Below are positions 1-11,322 of a stretch of DNA of 64,000 bases, in pieces. How positions within the stretch are numbered: position 1 is the stretch's first letter; every line of letters starts with the position of its first letter. Source of the stretch: Mastigias papua (Eukaryota > Cnidaria > Scyphozoa > Rhizostomeae > Mastigiidae); NCBI GenBank assembly GCA_964019165.1, contig OZ025276.1:2975840-3039839 (forward strand), written 5' to 3'. The translations under genes and the position numbers were made by a program. Under the pieces are notes generated by a model. That model searched no databases. It was not told the origin of the DNA and was given only the letters and a program-made list of their open reading frames with translations.

Positions 1-1
1 A

Positions 2-343
2 TGTGACAAGCAAGATTGCTCTGAACCGCAAGGCATCTTCGTTATTCTCAATGGCTGTGGACATTCTTTTCACACAAATTGCCTCCCAGTTGGTGATACA
101 GCATGCTTGATTTGCAAAGACGAAATTGCTGATTCTATTCAAGAGTTTGCCAAGAAAGCCAACAACGGATTGCACCACAAAAATGAGCAGGCCAAAATCG
201 TCCACGAAGCTGCTGATGGGGGATACGTGGATGAGGAAGAGGAAAGTGACATTGAATCAGATGACGAATGCTCATCAGATAATGATACACTTCTTCGCCT
301 AAAACAGCAGATCATAAAATGGGGCCTAGTTCCCGGACTGTAG
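2..343 (+). CDS. RING-finger protein, C-terminal part (partial at window edge)
   Basis: The frame is open from base 2 to the TAG at 341-343, longer than the ATG-started reading at 107. It shows CDKQDC, then NGCGHSFHTNC, then CLIC: the spacing of paired Cys and a C-x-H-x3-H-x2-C core expected of a RING zinc finger, which usually acts in E3 ubiquitin ligases. After the finger comes a helical, charged stretch and an acidic tail (DEEEESDIESDDECSSDND). The N-terminus lies outside the window, so the parent protein cannot be named. RING fingers of this sort also occur in transposon-associated helicase genes. No intron boundary is needed to explain the frame. Confidence 0.6.
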   Translation, partial: CDKQDCSEPQGIFVILNGCGHSFHTNCLPVGDTACLICKDEIADSIQEFAKKANNGLHHKNEQAKIVHEAADGGYVDEEEESDIESDDECSSDNDTLLRLKQQIIKWGLVPGL

Positions 344-900
344 TGGTAGTGGAAACATCGTGCCTGTAACTCATCTTAACTGTTTTGTGTTTACAAGTAA
401 CCTTACTTACCATGCAGGTACTCCCAACAATCACTGCAAGTGGTAGTTTTGGGTCTTGGATGATATCATTTAGGAGGAAACACCACATTGCTTCTACGAT
501 TGTCTCAATAAGCTCGATCATGCCGCTCTTGCGCAGCAACGCACATGGCCACATGAATGCTTGACAGGTAGGGGGCCGTAGCAATCGTTCTTTTCCCCGA
601 AATTAGGGGGTCTAATATCGTTCAACTTCAAAGCCTTGTAACTAACGATCGGGATAAAAAAAGTAATGAGCGCAACGGCAGTTTGTTTCTAAATTTATCG
701 TATTTTCCATTTTCGACAAAAAAATACAAATATATCGAAATAAATGTAGCACAATTATTTGTTTCTGGAAGGTGGTAAAAATGTCAAAAATTGGCCTAAA
801 TCTAGCTGTGAGACACGCTTGTTGTCGAATTCTTGAGATCCTATTGGCTACTTCAGCATGGAGAAGTTACATGTGATCAGAGCTCTAGGCCAATCAAGAT
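344..900. other. No gene recognised
   Basis: AT-rich sequence with a weak open frame on each strand (minus 312-584). Neither shows a recognisable domain. No RNA gene or clear repeat seen. Confidence 0.5.
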
Positions 901-1250
901 GTGGAACCTATGCTTTTCTCTGCAGTTCCATGTCAGTTTCATCGAAGTTTCAGCAAAGCTATGGATCATAGAAGACAAGCAGCATTGAGATACAATCCAA
1001 ATTCCCAGTGTGATATATTATTACAAAGCTGTTACACACATGTGAGTGCACTGAATGGTGTTATTCAAAATTTCCTAATTATTGGAAGTTTAGATTTGCA
1101 AGTTTTACAAGCTGAAATTAATCACTTACGGCACTTTGCAAAGAGTGTGTTTCAAACTTTACAGGATGATGCAAAGATGATGAATGTGATGAAGATGATA
1201 ACAAGGACGATCAAACTTCAGATGATATACTTGATGAAATAAGTAATGAA
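901..1250 (+). pseudogene. Unrecognised open frame with acidic second frame
   Basis: A 113-residue frame starts at GTG 901 (first ATG 910). Its 3' end overlaps a shifted frame that reads as a strongly acidic tail (DDECDEDDNKDD, about 1,165-1,250). Acidic tails look more like real protein than the Met-rich reading of the first frame, so I suspect a frameshifted remnant of one protein. I do not recognise the family. It may be chance. Confidence 0.15.
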
Positions 1251-2442
1251 ATCAACTGAACTACATCAACTGACGCATTACCTGATATCACAGTTCATGA
1301 GATCAAGACAAGTCTTGATAACGATGTTACTATTAACTATGATATGTACAAGTCAAATGACTATTGGGAGAAGATGAGGAGATACAGAAAAAACACAACA
1401 AAAATAAAAAAACAGCTTTATAAAAAGCTACCACATTTACCAAACTTATTGTGCTTGGTATATTCACTCACTATCCTTAATAAACCAAACAGTGGTTGTA
1501 AAGACAGCCGTTTTACCTAGAATTTAAACATTTAGATTTATTAATGTGGGTACACCTTCACCTAGTCTTATCTAACCCCTCAAACCTCTGCTATCTACAT
1601 TTAGTGTTAACTGCTATGCTAATGGTGTACCCCACTGTACATTAATAATCTGTATAATTTATATTGTATCAAAAAACCACTTAGATATTCAGATTCTCCA
1701 GACAAAACTACCCCAAAATCAACCCTCAATCCTGGATAATATCCACTCTAACCCAAAACCCCTCACCCTTGAAAATAGTGTACCCCCTGCAATGCTAGAC
1801 ACCATCTTGAATCGGGATATGCTATACGGACATACATTGACCATGCTGTAATATCAGAGTCCATTGAAATATCGGAACTTCCAATACTTTGGTCGTTTAC
1901 CGGCACTGTGAAAACCAAGGTAGCTTATAGAGGCAAGGAAAATATTACGCAAGACTGTTTATGGTAGGTATTGTGTATGAACATCCGTGGAACGTAACCT
2001 CACTTACTCGGCTTGCAAACTACTGCAACCACCAAAACAATTTCGGCAGGTTAAAACCATTCATACCTTATTGTATTTAAACTCAATACCTCTTTTACTA
2101 GAATTAAAGTATAGCATAAACCACAAAAGGCTTATCCTAGTACCCTTATAAGCATTTGCATGTCTGATTAGAGTATCCTAATCAAATCATAGGAGGCATA
2201 ATTGAGTGAATATCGATTGAATAATAAAAGCAAGCCTTAGATACTATGAACTGACCTTCCTTATTCCCATCTGAAGTCTATCGCTATATTTCACCTATCA
2301 AATACGACATTGCAAACAAAACTACCTGGGATGGAAACCCTCTGAGACACACAATGACAAAATGTACGACAGACATGAGGATTCCTCTATCAACATCAGC
2401 AGCATCCCCATTACATTTCAGATACTATCAAATATTGAGGGT
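1251..2442. other. No gene recognised
   Basis: AT-rich sequence with many stops in all frames. No domain, RNA gene or terminal repeat was recognised. Confidence 0.5.
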
Positions 2443-2700
2443 ATACAGTAGAAATACAGTGATTTTCTATTAGTTCGGACTATTTTACATTAAAAAGCAC
2501 TAAAATCACTTTGTAGGATATTTCCTAAATATCCAGCCCTCATGTATGAAGAGTGATACCCTCAGTACAGCATTTAACACAAGGGCTCAGTACTCAAATC
2601 TCATCATATAGAAAACTTGCATATGTCAAAATCTTGATAGTGTACGGTAGAAATACAGTGATTTTCTATTAGTTTGGACTATTTTACATTAAAAAGCACT
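2443..2700 (+). repeat. Spaced direct duplication of about 60 bp
   Basis: The segment beginning CAGTAGAAATACAGTGATTT near 2,446 recurs near 2,644 with only a few changes. Both copies end in the same run (TTTACATTAAAAAGCACT). The two copies sit about 190 bp apart, just upstream of the PHD reading frame. They look like remains of a local duplication of about 190 bp. Confidence 0.6.
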
Positions 2701-2742
2701 GGGAAGGGAGAATGAAGATAGCACTGGGACTAAATGGATCAG

Positions 2743-2889
2743 TGTAGAGTACCCCATCTATATTTTAATTCACTGTCCGTCATATGACCGATAGTGTATC
2801 AGTATATAATGGCTGTCACCGATCATATAATCATTCTGAGATAGTCGTTGAAGTAAACCTAAAGTTCATTCGAAAATAGTAAGCTAAAA
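2743..2889 (+). repeat. 5' LTR of the Ty3/gypsy element
   Basis: 147 bp, TGTAGAGTACCCC at the start and AAGCTAAAA at the end. The final dinucleotide reads AA where the 3' LTR has CA. A TATATAAT-like box lies near 2,800. Confidence 0.9.
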
Positions 2890-2918
2890 TTACTATCTCA
2901 GAATTTTTTGTCACCAAA

Positions 2919-3402
2919 ATGGATTCAAAAGTTAAGTGTTTCGACGGATTTGGAGATGTTAAAGTTTTCATTGAGAAGGTGTCAATACACTCCTCCTGTA
3001 AGGGGTATGATGGAGAAAAAGCCACTCAAAATCTGGCCAGTCGATTAAAGGGACGAGGTGTTGATGTCTATATGTGGCTGTCTTCTGATGATCACAAGAA
3101 CCCAGATAAAATGAAGTCTGAATTTTTAAAGAAAGTCGAGAAGGGCAAACAAGAGAGAGAAGAAGCCATATTCCATCGCAAGAACCCAACACCCAGATGA
3201 ATTGGCTCAGACCTTTGCACATACAATCACCGAATTGGTTCACTTGGCATACCCTTTGCTTGACGAGAATACAACAAACACAATTGCCAAGGATTATTTT
3301 GTTAGAGGGTTACACCCAAAAATGCAAATTGCCTTGAAAACATTGCCTTCGTTTGCTGAAGCAGATATTACTACCTTAGCAGTGGAAATGTCCCACTTAT
3401 AA
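2919..3402 (+). pseudogene. Ty3/gypsy gag remnant
   Basis: Begins at ATG 2,919 about 30 bp after the 5' LTR. A first frame (to 3,200) and a second frame (from 3,202) together give the helical capsid-like sequence of a short gypsy Gag, including KCFDGFGDVKVFIEK and DYFVRGLHPKMQIALK. One frameshift or stop separates the halves at about 3,200. No zinc knuckle is seen after it. Gag would form the particle in which reverse transcription occurs; this copy cannot. Confidence 0.7.
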
Positions 3403-3816
3403 GTTGCTCGAATTGAAATCTTTTCTTCCAATACCGTTGACAATTCCATATAGGGCTTTCCCTTGTGCCAAGAATTCCAAGTTCTCAATGCCAAGATGAA
3501 TTAACATATACTGTTAGGATGAGATTTCTTGTCAAATTTCAAAACAATCGAGTTAGATTTTGCAGACCAGAGAATAAACTTAAATGGTAATGGGATTCCC
3601 TGTGTTTCATCTACAGAGAAGTGCATCCATTCATGTTCAACAGGCCATCACACTCCCCCCCCCCCCTAGATCTGAGACCATTGTGATTGTTCATTGCACA
3701 GAATCCCAGCCCTTGCTCACTGTAGAGTTTGAGCCAAATCTATTCATGGCCTATCTGATGTTTATGCTACCGACTGCCAAGTAAGTCCAGACATAGAGGG
3801 TAAATTTCATATACCT

Positions 3817-6760
3817 ATGCTCAATGTCACCAACCAACCTGTCTTCCTCCATTCCAGGCTGTGTATTGGCACTCTCACTTCGTTAAATAACACACTTCAT
3901 CAAGTGGGTTCTCACTCTGAACCCCATTCAGAAGGGTCTACCCCTGATATTACCATGGGGCCTCACCTATCTGCTATCGAGCAGAATTGGCTGCATTGTC
4001 TATTAGCTGAATATAGCCATATTTTCGCTATAAACCCCTGCAAACCAACAGTTGTAACTACGATGGACCACCGTATTATCACTAATGATTGTAAACCCAT
4101 TCGTCAAACCATATTGGATTCCCTATGCATGGAACAACAAAGTCAATGATAAAATCCAACAAATGCTAGATAATGATATCATCCATCATCCTCTCTGTGG
4201 AATTCTCCTATAATACTTGTAAAAAGGAAAGACAATTCCATGCATTTCATCTGTGATTTTTGAGGATTGAATAGTGTAACAAAACAAGGATACTTATACT
4301 CTCCTTCACATTCGTGATGTGCTTGATCAGATGAATAGGGTGAAATTCTGGACCACTCTGGATGCTGCCTCTACTTACTGGTCTTTGCCCTTGTCAGAAT
4401 AGGATAAAGAGAAGACTGCTTTTTCCGTTCCAAGAGGTAAGTTTGAATGTAATGTTACACCTTATGGTCTTTGTAATGCCGGAGCCTCGTATCAGCGAAT
4501 GATGGACATTGCACTCTCTGGTCGTCCATCTGACCATGTGTTAGCATACATGGATGGTATTGCCAGTTTTAGTGCCACATTCGATGAACATTTACAAACT
4601 TTAGAACAAGTTTTCCAGCTGCTATCACACTCAGGTATTTCCTTGAAACTTTCTAAATGTATATTTGCCAATGAAAAAGTTGACTTTCTCGGCCCTGAGC
4701 TTTCAAAACAGGGACTTATGCCTCAGTCAAGGCTAACAGAGGCTATTGATAGTGTCAAGCATCCCAACCCAAAAAGGCAACTGAAAAGCTTTCTACGCCT
4801 GGTTTTTGTAGATCCGTTGTCCAAAAGTGTGCTGAGATTTCACGCCCTTTGAATTGATTAACTAGTGAGACTGTTGTCTTTGAATGGAATGATACTTGTG
4901 AACAAGCCTTTTGCAAATTAAAAGAACTTCTTTCTTCTAAACCAGTACTACGCTTTCCACATTTTGGAAAACCATTTATGTCGAAGTTGATGCAAGCACT
5001 TATGCATGCGGTGGCATTCTTTTGCAAGAAAACCCACCTGGCGTAATGCATCCCATCGCATATTTTTCAACGTCTTTCCAACGTGCACAGCAACAATGGT
5101 CAGCAACAGTGAGGAAGCTTTTGCTCTTATTTGCACTATACAACACTAGCATGTTTATTTGGCTGGGATGCAGTTCATACTTCATTCAGATCACAATCCA
5201 TTAACCTACTTGCGAACCCAAAACGACCCTCATGGGACACTTGCATGTTGGTTATCAGAACTGGAGGAGTATGATGACATCATAAAGTATATACCCGGTA
5301 AATGAAATCTTAAAGCCGATGCACAGTCCCGGAATAAAGCGGTCAATCTTGTACAACCTCCTTCTGAGTTTGAAAGTAAAATCTATGCTTCATTTGGAAG
5401 TGACAATAGTGTCCGCTTTCAACTCAAGTAAAGGACCCAATCATATCTACTACCATTGATTGTATACAACGCTCACAGTGCATCTCAAATAGGAAATATA
5501 GACAAGTACAGCTCCAGCTGAGACTTGTTGATGGATTAACAAAATCTGGTCATCCTGTGATTCCACAGACATAACGAAAGTTTATTGTTACAGAAATGCA
5601 CAATAGTGCCCATTTTGATACGGACAAGGTATATCAATTGTTGACAGATCGTTACTATTTTGGCCTAACATGTATAACTATATTAAAGTGTTTAGCCAAG
5701 CATGCGAAACTAGCCAAAAAACAAACTGTGACTCCTCCTTTCCAAAAGCTCCTCTGGCACCCATGTATATCCCCGTGCTCCTATGCACTTTTTATCAATT
5801 GACATTGCTTATTTACCCAAAGATCATCAGTGTTATCAATACAATCAAAAAAGTGGTGATGTTTTTTTCAAAGTTTGTAAGTGCTGTCCCCTAAAGGATC
5901 AAACTGTTCTATCAATTGTAGATGCCTGTTAAACCATTGGCTATATATTCACTGCACTCCTTTGTATCTCTTATCCGACCAAGGCTCTAACATAGATGGT
6001 GATACCATGAAAACCCTTTGCACTAAAGTTGGCATTGAAAAACGTTGGTCGTCAGCTTATCATAGCCAAGGCAATGGATTTGTAGAGTGTAGCATCTGTA
6101 CTATTAACGATCTACTCCATTCTGTTTTATTACATCAGCAACTTCTACAATCTCAATGGTGTTCCTTATTGCCAGAGCTTAGTTGTGCGCTAAACGCCAG
6201 TGTCAGTTCAGCTACACAACGTGTACCCTACAATGTCGTATTCAGGTGATCTGCCATTTTGTTCAAGCAACGACCACGATTTACTCCTAAAGGAACATGA
6301 GACTGTCACACATTCCTTGCTACAAGATATATTTGCACACATAATTGCTAATCTTCATTTAAGTAAGGCAGGAATGCAGCATTATAACACCAACCTTCAT
6401 TTTAACAAGCTGGCAAACGGTCAACACATTTGGTTAAAAGTTAAACATTATAAAACAGGGGAAAATCGTAAATTGGCCTTCCACAGAAACGGGCCTTGGG
6501 TTGTTGTGCGTAAAGTACCACATGGAGTTAATGTTGAAATTGAAAATAGCAAAAAGGAAGATAAAATTGGACACAGTTTCTGCCGAAAGTGATTATGAGT
6601 CATCCTCAGATTCAGATAGTGGTGAATATTCCATTTCTACAAATGATGAGGTTGTCCAAGATGATGATCAAGACCATCAAGGAACTCCTAAAAGAGTGCA
6701 GACTAGGCAAGACAGTCGATTTCGTCAGACAGGATCCCATGGGGATCTTTACATATTTAG
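3817..6760 (+). pseudogene. Ty3/gypsy pol remnant (RT, RNase H, integrase)
   Basis: Reverse transcriptase begins with a typical segment (LLAEYSHIFAINPC, then DHRI and KPIRQ, 3,990-4,110). It continues through FWTTLDAASTYWSLPL (4,350), PYGLCNAGASYQRMM and the catalytic YMDG at 4,549-4,560, where the expected second Asp of YMDD is Gly. RNase H is seen around 4,980-5,330, with DASTYACGGILLQE and DHNPLTYLRTQN. Integrase core residues appear at LLSDQGSN (5,967) and YHSQGNGFVECS (6,060-6,090). Many stops and frameshifts break the chain. A Ser/Asp-rich tail (6,590-6,720) precedes the polypurine tract. Confidence 0.85.
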
Positions 6761-6789
6761 ATATAGTTTATTTTCCTTTGTTTTGTTCT

Positions 6790-6803
6790 TAAGAAGGGGG
6801 AAA
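6790..6803 (+). other. Polypurine tract of the Ty3/gypsy element
   Basis: AAGAAGGGGGAAA directly abuts the 3' LTR, the position used to prime plus-strand DNA. Confidence 0.75.
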
Positions 6804-6950
6804 TGTAGAGTACCCCGTCTAGATTTTGATTGACTGTCGGTCATATGACCTATAGCATATCAGCATATAACAGCTGTCACCAATCATATATTCATTCTGA
6901 GACAGTCATTGAAGTAAACCTAAAGTTCAATCAAATATAGTAAGCTAACA
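6804..6950 (+). repeat. 3' LTR of the Ty3/gypsy element
   Basis: 147 bp, TG at the start and CA at the end (CTAACA), aligned along its whole length to the 5' LTR. Confidence 0.9.
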
Positions 6951-7134
6951 TCAGTTGCAATGCTTGTTCAAACTGGTTTCATTGTCGATGTGTCGGAATT
7001 GATGATGAAAATCTGCAGTTTTTTCAAATCAAAGCCTAGCCAGATAGATCATATTCCATTGTGCCCTAACGAACTGCTCTGAGAAAACATTATGTCACAA
7101 ATACATCCATAAGGGAGAAATAATTCATTTACCA

Positions 7135-7458
7135 ATGAAAATGATGCACTCAAAAAATCTTGACACAGTGATGGACACATCCATGAAGTTAAAAAGCAAT
7201 GGAGAAGACAAGAATCCCAGTGAAATCAAAGAGATTAATAGCATTTGTGTACAGAATATCCACAATAATATGGAGCAGCCATGGAGTGAACACCCTATCA
7301 TTAGTGAAGAAAATGCAGTAACAGAGAATTCCTGGATAAATGAGGCAATATCACATGACACATTAGAAGCTTTCAGTTATTGCTATCTTCCAGAAAACAT
7401 TTTCGAGGTGGAGTTATCCAAATTGTGCCTGTCAATTGTTACTTGTAAAGGTATATGA
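7135..7458 (+). CDS. Unrecognised open frame, 107 aa
   Basis: Starts at ATG 7,135 and reads MKMMHSKNLDTVMDTSMK and onward: hydrophilic, no Cys pattern, no membrane segment. It lies between the interrupted PHD frame and the BEL/Pao gag and is in a different frame from both. It could be an exon of the PHD-containing gene (the last codons, CKGI, precede a GTATATG that could serve as a splice donor) or simply chance. Confidence 0.2.
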   Translation: MKMMHSKNLDTVMDTSMKLKSNGEDKNPSEIKEINSICVQNIHNNMEQPWSEHPIISEENAVTENSWINEAISHDTLEAFSYCYLPENIFEVELSKLCLSIVTCKGI

Positions 7459-7698
7459 CATTAAAACACTCGTACCAGACTCCTGGTACCAGACTCCTAA
7501 TGTATTATAAGCTTTACTTCTGATATTTTATTCAGTTCACATTAATTGTTAGTATTACCTGTACAATTTATTTTACTTGTTATGTAATATGTTGAGAAGC
7601 AGTTGTCATCTCTTTTCAATGTTCTTCACTAATTGGTGCCATGACCAGGATTGGGTTTTTGCTGCTACACATTCATGTTCTTTCGTTCCTTTGTCAAC

Positions 7699-9290
7699 AT
7701 GCCGCCAGAGCAGAAATCCACGCTTGACAAACTGAAGCTAGAGAGAAGTCAACTTCGCCATACATTCACAAAAATCTTCAATGAAGCAACGCCACTGCTC
7801 ATGAAATCGCCTCTAAACAGATGACAAAATAATCCTTTTAAAGTCATCCTCGGAGCTAGTAAACGATATGTTTACAGAAAACGCATCTTAGAGTCCCTTG
7901 TTCTGGATGAGATTGAAGATGAGACTCAACGAAACGCATTCTTTGATGAGAGTGACTCAGTCATACTCCAAAATAAAGGTAAGCTCTATGAGCTTTCACT
8001 GTTTATTGAAAAGATAGGAAAACCTATTGTGTCAGCATCCTCTTCTTCTGATTGCATGCTTTCACGTTCAAAAGTACCAGACCTAAGCCTCCGAACTGTC
8101 GACAGTAACAGTACTGAGTGGTTTGGGTTCTGGGAACAATGTCAATCCCAAGTGGGTAACTCTCCTGACTTGCCAAAGTCTGCTAAATTCAGGTACCTTA
8201 TGGGTCAGCTGAGAGGAGAGGCACTGGCTACTGTGAAAGGGTCAATTCCTTCTGATAAGAACTATTCTATACTTGCTACTATGTTACAAGAGACCTTTGG
8301 TTTGTCTAGACGACTTATTCATGCGCATTTTTTGAATTTACTCAAAATGCTAAGACTGACACTTGTTGCCGGTAGTTTATGCGATTTTTACAATTCTATG
8401 ATGTGAAAAGTCTGTTGGTACTACAGAACTTCACTACAGCACGAAAAAGTGGTACCACGTTTTAGACATATTGAAAAGCTTATTTTTGTCCGACACTCAT
8501 CAGAGTATGAAACATCAGATAGCGACCGAAAGGTGAACCTAAATATATAGCCAGATGCGGGTACATGTGATATGATGAATAATGTGCCCAGTTAGCCATA
8601 TGATTGGCCACTTGGCACTACTTCTATGATTGGTGACCTCCATTCATTAGACTCTCTTACAAGTGATATCACAGCTTGTGCACTGTTCATAGTGCCTATT
8701 ATGGAAGACAAGCTACCTGGTAAAGTTCTCAGTAGCATAGGGGAATGTGGTGAACAATCAACTTTCAGCTTATATAGTCTCATTGAGACATTAAAAGGCT
8801 ACATTGCTTGCAAAGAACAGGCCACAAGCGCAAACTGACCAACTAGCCCCCAGGCTTCCTTAGAACCATATGAACCCCCATCTACTTCAGCACACTATCG
8901 GCTTCACTTAACATTCATTACCATCTTTGTAAGGGTACTCATTCCACCCAGCATTGCTCTGAGTCAGCCGCTAACAAAACAGCCGCCGTAATGTGTAATA
9001 AGCTCTGTCTTAACGGCTTGTACCCAGGACATAGTGTGTCACAGTGTAATGCAAAGGGCCACTGTGCAAAGTGCAAAGGGCCACTGTGCAAAGTGCAAAG
9101 GGAAGCACCACACAGCAATCCATGGGATTCACATCCATAACAAATCTTCCAGCCACGAAGGATATAAAAACTCAGTGCAAAAACCTTCGCCACAAATGAA
9201 CATGCATTTAGCCGTAAAGTGTCCAATGAGCCCCTCTCACCTACATCTCTGCCTAAAGGCCCATTTACATGATGCGCTTTTTTCATGCAT
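7699..9290 (+). pseudogene. BEL/Pao retrotransposon gag, degenerate
   Basis: From ATG 7,699 the frame runs to 8,406 with one in-frame TGA at 7,822. The region SLRTVDSNSTEWFGFWEQCQ and LRGEALATVKG matches the DUF1759-type Gag of BEL/Pao elements (W-x-x-FW then R-G-E-A). A continuation at 8,626-8,838 contains EDKLPGKVLSS. The end of Gag shows a BEL-type zinc knuckle, LCLNGLYPGHSVSQCNAKGH, near 9,000-9,060. A 22-bp unit (GGGCCACTGTGCAAAGTGCAAA) is repeated inside the knuckle at 9,055-9,105, which shifts the frame. The region after 9,256 is displaced by a DNA transposon. No RT or integrase was found downstream. Confidence 0.8.
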
Positions 9291-10042
9291 CTGACTCATG
9301 AGTCAAAACTCATGTGTCAACCCTATTGTTCTAACGGTATGTTAATCGCTCTTGCTATGGACTCTCGAAAATAGAACAGGTTCTATTTTCTTGCAACAAC
9401 TGACAGAGGATTAATGTACTTAGCCAATCACAGTGCAAAGGCAAGTCACATGATTGCAAACCTGTGTTGACCACTGTACTCTGAACACTTCTCGACGTAA
9501 AGTGGAACTTCATAGTTTAAGGAAAAGACTTTCAAACTGATCGAACTGGTTCTGAAAGAACCTATTTTATGGGATGTCATTAAAAAATGTGTTAATGACA
9601 AACAGTCTTCGTGCAAGAGTGGCTCTCTAATGTTTGTCCTTTTTCATTTTCGTTGAATATTTGGGCATATCTGTTCCAGAAGTTCTACAAAACTTTTTGT
9701 CCATTACCAAAAAGTTCCATAAACTGTTCTTATCTTCCAGCTGTAGCTTTTTAGCCAGTGAATAGTCGGCACTGCGTGCATCTCGCAGCAGCATCCACTC
9801 CAATACCCAGTGTCTTCTTTTTCTTGATACCTACTGCCAGTAAGTACATTGTAAACTTTTTTGTAGAAGAGCCCACTCTTCATTCACCCATATTGTCAAG
9901 CAGTTCCATTGCAACTTATGAAAATAATGACTCATGAGTGAAAAACACATCATCTAAATGGTTTGACTCATGAGTGGAAAACTCACGCGTTTTTGACTCA
10001 TGAGTCAGACGCATGAAAAAAACTCATCGTGTAAATGGGCCT
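9257..10042. mobile_element. Non-autonomous PIF/Harbinger-type element, TAA target duplication
   Basis: The left end AGGCCCATTTACATGATG and the right end, read in reverse complement (AGGCCCATTTACACGATG), form long terminal inverted repeats that continue through TTTTTTCATGC and TGACTCATGAGTCA. Flanking TAA triplets (9,254-9,256 and 10,043-10,045) form a 3-bp duplication as in PIF/Harbinger. At 786 bp with no transposase frame it must be moved in trans. The palindrome TGACTCATGAGTCA and close variants recur several times just inside both ends. It interrupts the BEL/Pao gag. Confidence 0.85.
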
Positions 10043-10045
10043 TAA

Positions 10046-10550
10046 CAGCGCACCTGCCGCTTTTACGTCATTGCAGCATACAACATCTACTTGTGCTTTC
10101 GCTGTACAATGTCATACGTTATTTGATACTGATACTCATAACAACATCAACTCATTAAAACCCGTATCTCCTGATATCATGTCTACCACTACTATCCACA
10201 AGGATAATGATCTACTTGTCGATAATCATAATGATGCAGTTTTTGATATTATTACAACTTCTTTACATGAAAACAATGCTGTGACTAGTAACACTGTAGC
10301 AATTACATTTTTAGTTACTTTATCTTCCACTCCATTCATTCATTCATTACATGTTTTTCTACAGCTCATTGCCATCACTTCCTCTACGCTAACACTAAAC
10401 TAACATCACACTGACATTCTATCATGTCATAACACCTTGCCCTTTTGTTAGGCCTATTTTTATACTAACTTTCCTTTGACACATTGCCTAGCCCTTCCTT
10501 TCCCACACCAATTTTTGTTATTCCATCTTTATGCGTACTTCCGGGGAGCA
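10046..10550 (+). pseudogene. BEL/Pao element remnant after the Harbinger insertion
   Basis: A frame (10,035-10,403) resumes after the inserted element, with SAPAAFTSLQHTTSTC continuing the reading before it. The remainder is Thr/Ser-rich and drifts into low complexity with no recognisable protease or RT. It is probably the region after Gag of the same element, heavily deleted. Confidence 0.35.
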
Positions 10551-10552
10551 AA

Positions 10553-10700
10553 TGTATATACCAAATTAAATTGTAAAATGGTTAGTTGAATCTCTACCTT
10601 GGCAAAGAAACACTCACGAAAAAAATACAATTCGCATGTAGCTTATTCTCTCTAATCTACAACGACCAGAAGGAAGAAAAGAGAAGTACAATGGTGAGAC
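10553..10700 (+). repeat. Possible short LTR and primer site
   Basis: A purine tract (CCGGGGAGCAAA) precedes TGTATATACC. About 137 bp later AAGTACA is followed by TGGTGAGACCG, a TGG-initiated sequence like a tRNA primer site. This arrangement (purine tract, TG...CA, primer site) resembles a short LTR, but I see no second copy in the window, so the call is tentative. It could belong to the BEL element upstream or the gypsy gag downstream. Confidence 0.3.
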
Positions 10701-10894
10701 CGTTCAATTAATATAGAATAACACATTATTACTTCAAAACATCAAAAGAAGAGAATTACTAAAATGATGACCGAGCCTACGAACTACTACGCAAGTTTCA
10801 TTGTTTATTCACTGATTGTTTTGCTTGTATATTACTGTTTGTATTCGTACTTGCCGTCTTACACAACCGTTTTCATTGCCATTTCCACATCATC

Positions 10895-11322
10895 ATGCTT
10901 ATTCCACTGACCACCGCTAGTTCATCCTCTGCTGCTCCTGTCTTTCTCCCACAACCTCAAGCTGTCCATGCCATCTCCCTGAAATTACCACCTTTTTGGC
11001 CTAACGATCCTGTTGTCTCGTTTGCCCAAGTTGAAGCCCAGTTTCTCACTCGTGGTATTACCTCTCAATCCACACAATTTTCGTATGTCATTGCCTCGTA
11101 CAACCCGAAATTGCCCAAGACATTCGAGACCTTTTGATTTCTCCCCCTACTGAAACTCCCTATGATGTTTTGAAAGCTACACCCATCTGCTGTACTTCCG
11201 CTTCTGAACAAAAGCACCTACATCAATTGCTCATCGCCAAAGAACTCGGAGACCGCCAGCCCTCTCACCTCATTATCCACTTAAATGATTTGACGCCGAA
11301 CTCACTTTCTGTGTCTATGTAG
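10895..11322 (+). pseudogene. Second Ty3/gypsy gag fragment
   Basis: The frame from 10,895 contains LKLPPFWPNDPVVSFAQVEA and FLTRGITSQ. After one frameshift near 11,095 it contains QDIRDLLISPPTETPYDVLK and KELGDRQPSH. These are hallmark strings of the capsid domain of a widespread metazoan gypsy Gag. The frame ends at TAG 11,320-11,322, before any zinc knuckle, and no pol follows, so it is a 3'-truncated fragment unrelated to the element at 2.7-7 kb. Confidence 0.85.

Larger units (their letters stand above)
2743..6950 (+). mobile_element. Ty3/gypsy LTR retrotransposon, degenerate, with target duplication
   Basis: Two 147-bp LTRs (2,743-2,889 and 6,804-6,950) start TGTAGAGTACCCC and flank gag and pol remnants in the order gag, protease region, RT, RNase H, integrase, which defines Ty3/gypsy. 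The 4 bases before the left LTR (TCAG, 2,739-2,742) are repeated directly after the right one (6,951-6,954), so this is one complete insertion. A purine-rich tract (AAGAAGGGGGAAA) precedes the 3' LTR. The coding frames have many stops and shifts, and the LTRs differ at roughly every tenth base by eye, so the copy is old. Confidence 0.93.
2699..7039 (+). pseudogene. PHD-finger frame split by Ty3/gypsy insertion
   Basis: The frame at 2,699-2,742 ends in codons for TGTKWIS, and the frame at 6,953-7,039 continues SCNACSNWFHCRCVG. Read across the retrotransposon, using one copy of its TCAG duplication, these make the middle of a PHD zinc finger (C-x2-C, then W-F-H-x2-C). PHD fingers bind histone tails, and also occur at the N-terminus of some LINE ORF2 proteins. 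The first and last zinc ligand pairs are not visible, so it is an incomplete exon or a decayed transposon domain. It ends at TAG 7,037-7,039. Confidence 0.5.
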
